Shown in pieces: positions 61,028 through 64,000 of a DNA stretch of 64,000 nucleotides. This stretch comes from Nocardioides sp. Soil797 (GTDB lineage Bacteria > Actinomycetota > Actinomycetes > Propionibacteriales > Nocardioidaceae). The stretch is taken from NCBI GenBank assembly GCA_001429555.1, contig LMSR01000018.1, forward strand, positions 361,968-425,967. Reading direction: 5' to 3'. The notes beneath the pieces are model-generated. The model saw only the letters and a list, made by a program, of their open reading frames with translations, did no database searches and was not told where the DNA came from. The position numbers and the translations under genes were made by a program. The stretch's first letter is position 1; each line of letters opens with the position of its first letter.

Positions 61028-63523
61028 ATGAAAGCCCCTGTTTCCTGGATCCGCGAGTACGTCGACCTGCCCGAGGCAGTCTCGACGGATGAGCTCGCCG
61101 CCAAGCTGACCATGCTCGGCCTCAAGCTCGAAGCACTCGAGACGCCGGCCGACGCGATCACCGGCCCGCTGGTCGTCGGTCGTGTGCTGAGCATCGAGAA
61201 GGAGCCGCAGAAGAACGGCAAGGTCATCAACTGGTGCACCGTCGACGTTGCCGACGCCAACGGCACCGGTGAACCGCAGGGCATCATCTGCGGCGCCCAC
61301 AACTTCGTCGAGGGTGACCTGGTCGTGGTCTGCCTTCCCGGAGCCGTGCTGCCCGGCAACTTCGAGATCTCCGCACGCAAGACCTACGGGCACATCTCGG
61401 CCGGCATGATCTGCTCCGCGGCCGAGCTGGGTCTCGGCGAAGGCGCCTTCAACTCACACGACGGCATCATCGTGCTTCCCGCCGACGCCGGCGCACCCGG
61501 CGACGACGCGTTCGACGTGCTCGACATGCACGACTCGGTGATCGAGTTCGAGATCAACCCCGACCGCGCGTACGCACTCTCGCTTCGCGGGATTGCCCGC
61601 GAGGCCGCCACCGGCTTCGACGTACCTTTCCGGGACCCGGCCGACCGTGACGTGCCGGCTGCCAACGGTGACGGTCCCCCGGTCGTCGTCGACGATGCCG
61701 AGGGCTGCCCTGTGTTCGTGGCCAGGTCGGTGACCGGCTTCGACGCCTCGGCACCCACCCCCGAGTGGATGGCCCAGCGACTTGCCGGGGCCGGCATGCG
61801 GCCGATCTCGCTCGCCGTGGACATCACCAACTACGTGATGCTCGAGCTGGGGCAGCCGATCCACGGATATGACCGCGCCAAGCTTGCCGGCGCGATCCGG
61901 GTACGGCGCGCGACCGAGGGTGAGCAGCTGACCACCCTGGACGGCCAGTTGCGCAAGCTCTCCGCCGAAGACCTGCTGATCACCGACGACTCCGGTCCGA
62001 TCGGCATTGCCGGCACCATGGGTGGCCAGACCACCGAGCTCTCCGAGTCCACCTCCGACGTGGTGATCGAGGCGGCCCACTTCGACGCGGTGTCGATCTT
62101 CCGCACCGAGCGCCGGCACAAGCTGCCGTCCGAGGCCTCCAAGCGCTTCGAACGCGGCGTCGACCCCGAGCTGCCCGCAGCGGCCGCCGACCGGGTCGTC
62201 GAGTTGATGGTCGAGCTCGGTGGCGCCACTGCCGACGACGGCGTGACCGTGGTGGGGGAGGCCCCACCCCGGCGGAGCGTCACCGCCGCCACCGACCTCC
62301 CCGCTCGTGTCACCGGCATGGAGATCAGTGCCGAGACCACGGTCGCCAACCTCGAGAAGGTCGGTTGTGACGTCACCGTCAACGGCGACACCCTCGCCGC
62401 CACGGTGCCGTCGTGGCGGCCCGACATGAGTGACCCGTTCGACCTGGTCGAAGAGGTCGCCCGCATCGTCGGCTACGACAAGGTGCCGTCGGTGCTGCCC
62501 CCGGCGCCCTCGGGCCGAGGTCTGCCGTTGGCCCAGAAGCTGCGCCGCCGGGTCGGACTGGTGCTGGCAGGTGCCGGGTGGACAGAGACGATCAACTACC
62601 CGTTCGTGGGCGACGTCGACTGGGCCAACCTCGGGCTGGCCGATGACGACGAGCGCCGCCGTACGATCCGGATGGCGAACCCGCTCAACGCCGAAGAACC
62701 CCAGCTCGCCACCACGCTGCTGCCGGGACTGCTGCGCTCGCTGGGGCTCAACGTGGGCCGCGGCAACGCGGATGCCTCTCTCTTCGAGACCGGGCTGGTC
62801 TTCCTGCCCAAGGGTGACGAGAAGGCGCCGATCCTGGGTGTCGACCGCCGTCCGACCGACGAGGAGTGGGCCGCCATCGAGAAGGCGGTTCCGCACCAGC
62901 CGCAACATCTCGCCCTGGCTCTGACCGGTCAGCGCGAGCGTGAGGGCTGGTGGGGCGAAGGGCGTCAGGGCTCATGGGCCGACGCCATCGGCGCGGTGCG
63001 CGACGTGGCCGGGGCGCTCGGCATCGAGATCGAGGTGCGGGCCGCGTCCGTGGCGCCCTGGCACCCCGGGCGGTGCGCCGAGATCAGGGTCGGTGAGACC
63101 GTGCTCGGCCACGCCGGCGAGCTGCACCCCAAGGTCTGCAAGGCGTACGGCGTGCCGGCCCGCTCCGCTGCCGCCGAGGTCGACCTCGATGCGTTGCTCG
63201 GACTGGCACAGGTCACCACGCCCAGCCCGAGCTTCGGCTCCTATCCGGTCGCCAAGGAGGACGTCGCACTTGTCGTCGACGCGTCGGTGCCGTCCGCCGA
63301 CGTGGCCGCGGCCCTGCACGAAGGGGCAGGTGACCTGATCGAGTCCGTCCGCCTCTTCGACGTGTTCACCGGTGAGCAGGTCGGCCCGGGCAAGAAGTCC
63401 CTCGCCTTCGCGCTTCGCTTCCGCGCACCCGACCGCACCCTCAAGGAGGGCGAGGCCGGCGCGGCACGTGATGCGGCTGTCGCCCTGGCCGGCGAACGGA
63501 TGGGCGCCGTCCAGCGCGCCTGA
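61028..63523 (+). CDS. pheT: phenylalanyl-tRNA synthetase beta subunit
   Basis: The 831-residue subunit has, in order, an N-terminal EMAP-like tRNA-binding domain (residues about 40-150), the B3/B4 editing domain, B5, a pseudo-catalytic core and a C-terminal anticodon-binding FDX-ACB domain (residues about 735-831). It pairs with PheS as a heterotetramer and corrects mischarged tyrosine. Its end is followed by the second palindrome array. Confidence 0.96.
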   Translation: MKAPVSWIREYVDLPEAVSTDELAAKLTMLGLKLEALETPADAITGPLVVGRVLSIEKEPQKNGKVINWCTVDVADANGTGEPQGIICGAHNFVEGDLVVVCLPGAVLPGNFEISARKTYGHISAGMICSAAELGLGEGAFNSHDGIIVLPADAGAPGDDAFDVLDMHDSVIEFEINPDRAYALSLRGIAREAATGFDVPFRDPADRDVPAANGDGPPVVVDDAEGCPVFVARSVTGFDASAPTPEWMAQRLAGAGMRPISLAVDITNYVMLELGQPIHGYDRAKLAGAIRVRRATEGEQLTTLDGQLRKLSAEDLLITDDSGPIGIAGTMGGQTTELSESTSDVVIEAAHFDAVSIFRTERRHKLPSEASKRFERGVDPELPAAAADRVVELMVELGGATADDGVTVVGEAPPRRSVTAATDLPARVTGMEISAETTVANLEKVGCDVTVNGDTLAATVPSWRPDMSDPFDLVEEVARIVGYDKVPSVLPPAPSGRGLPLAQKLRRRVGLVLAGAGWTETINYPFVGDVDWANLGLADDDERRRTIRMANPLNAEEPQLATTLLPGLLRSLGLNVGRGNADASLFETGLVFLPKGDEKAPILGVDRRPTDEEWAAIEKAVPHQPQHLALALTGQREREGWWGEGRQGSWADAIGAVRDVAGALGIEIEVRAASVAPWHPGRCAEIRVGETVLGHAGELHPKVCKAYGVPARSAAAEVDLDALLGLAQVTTPSPSFGSYPVAKEDVALVVDASVPSADVAAALHEGAGDLIESVRLFDVFTGEQVGPGKKSLAFALRFRAPDRTLKEGEAGAARDAAVALAGERMGAVQRA

Positions 63524-63564
63524 CCCCGACCATCCGCGTTCCACCGGATCCTCCCGGCCAGAAC

Positions 63565-63682
63565 GTCCACCTCCCGGCCGAAATCTCAGCCGGGAGGTGG
63601 ACATTTCCCCGGGTACCCGGGGAAATGGGAACTGCCCGGCCGAAATTCCGGCCGGGAGGTTCCCATTTCGGCCGGGAGGTGG
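63565..63682. repeat. composite palindrome array, copy 2
   Basis: Three palindromes lie in tandem. The first is a 14-bp inverted repeat (63565-63578 with 63589-63602), the second a perfect 26-nt palindrome at 63602-63627 centred on GGTACC, and the third a 16-bp inverted repeat at 63627-63664 with loop AAATTC. ATTTCGGCCGGGAGGTGG then follows. The last about 80 nt are nearly identical to 11473-11551. It separates pheT from the next gene. Confidence 0.8.
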
Positions 63683-63717
63683 AGCACGCACTGTGCGCGC
63701 ACGTCTAGTCTTCGGAC

Positions 63718-64000
63718 ATGGCCCCGTTCGAGCTCGAAGGCAACCTGGGGCAGGGCCTCACCCTCTTGGGTGACGTGGCCTGGCAGGGTCGGCCGCTGCC
63801 CGGCGAGCGGGTGCATGCCCTGCTGTCGACCTTGGTGTTGCACGCCCCTCGCCCGGTCACCACCCAGCTGCTGATCGACACCGTCTGGGGCGACGACGTG
63901 CCGGCGAACCCGGCCAAGGCGTTGCAGGTGCTGGTCTCCCGGACCCGCACGCACACCTCGGGTGAGCTCATCGCCCGTGCCGGTGACGGCTATGCGCTGG
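63718..64000 (+). CDS. SARP/AfsR-type regulator, N-terminus only
   Basis: The first 94 codons are visible before the window ends. They encode a winged-helix OmpR-like DNA-binding domain: FELEGNLGQGLTLLGDV, then LLIDTVWGDDVPANPAKALQ and VLVSRTRTH, the pattern of SARP (AfsR/DnrI/BTAD) regulators. TAGTCT ends 6 nt before the ATG, suggesting a leaderless mRNA. Whether an NB-ARC or TPR region follows cannot be seen. Confidence 0.7.
   Translation, partial: MAPFELEGNLGQGLTLLGDVAWQGRPLPGERVHALLSTLVLHAPRPVTTQLLIDTVWGDDVPANPAKALQVLVSRTRTHTSGELIARAGDGYAL

Noticed and set aside
1..64000. CRISPR arrays, rRNA genes, prophage structural genes or a biosynthetic gene cluster
   Set aside because: No regularly spaced direct repeats, rRNA signature, capsid/tail genes or core biosynthetic enzymes were seen. 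The only element-like region is the 5.1-kb tRNA-integrated segment.

Overview
The window is a high-GC actinobacterial chromosome segment, most likely from Propionibacteriales (Nocardioides-like). Evidence: strong third-position GC bias, GTG and TTG starts, a WhiB-family regulator with an AT-hook, mycoredoxin instead of classical glutaredoxin, PPA1357- and UPF0182-family genes, and a gene order that parallels the mycobacterial adnA-adnB / nudC / mrx1 / uvrD2 / whiB7 / Zn-protease / PDZ-protease / UPF0182 block. This assignment rests on protein recognition by eye; no database search was possible.

Region 1 (0-27.3 kb) is conserved housekeeping. It carries the AdnAB-type helicase-nuclease pair for DNA end resection, an APC permease, a divergent deoD / M3-peptidase pair, nudC, mycoredoxin-1, uvrD2, and whiB7 with a full attenuation leader (uORF plus intrinsic terminator). 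Next come small Zn-ribbon proteins, a stand-alone ThiF/TOMM-like protein, a crotonase, a PHP-domain protein, a YgjP-type metalloprotease, a Nudix protein, a DUF2342 protease, MoaE, a PDZ-Lon protease, a PPA1357-family protein and a UPF0182 membrane protein.

Region 2 (27.4-32.6 kb) is an integrated element in an initiator tRNA-Met gene. A 46-bp direct repeat of the tRNA 3' half and flank bounds it (27406-27451 and 32530-32575). It holds a frameshifted tyrosine integrase, a VapBC-type toxin-antitoxin pair with a palindromic operator, a small gene interrupted by an IS256-family element, and an IS110-family element whose upstream non-coding end could encode a bridge RNA. Each att copy is followed by its own hairpin, so integration rebuilt both the tRNA and its terminator.

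Region 3 (32.6-41.9 kb) is accessory. It has a secreted or lipid-anchored protein divergent from an AAA+ ATPase with an unrecognised N-terminal domain, a methyltransferase / thioredoxin-reductase-like pair divergent from an XRE-cupin regulator with a Fur-type palindrome between them, a CsbD protein, and a PaoABC-type molybdenum aldehyde oxidoreductase operon.

Region 4 (42-64 kb) returns to core metabolism: fprA divergent from a LysR gene; rpe; an MsrP-like molybdoenzyme with a cytochrome-b partner; the ribDEBAH operon under an FMN riboswitch; hisEG; sugar and amino-acid enzymes; an SseB-like gene; infC-rpmI-rplT with a leader attenuator and a probable AUC start for infC; an RNA methyltransferase; an orphan histidine kinase; pheST; and the start of a SARP/AfsR-type regulator cut by the window edge.

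Three genome-scale patterns cut across the genes. Many starts lie 6-8 nt behind a TANNNT -10 box, suggesting leaderless mRNAs. A composite palindrome array occurs in near-identical copies at 11.5 and 63.6 kb. Several other intergenic gaps hold unrelated long-armed inverted repeats.
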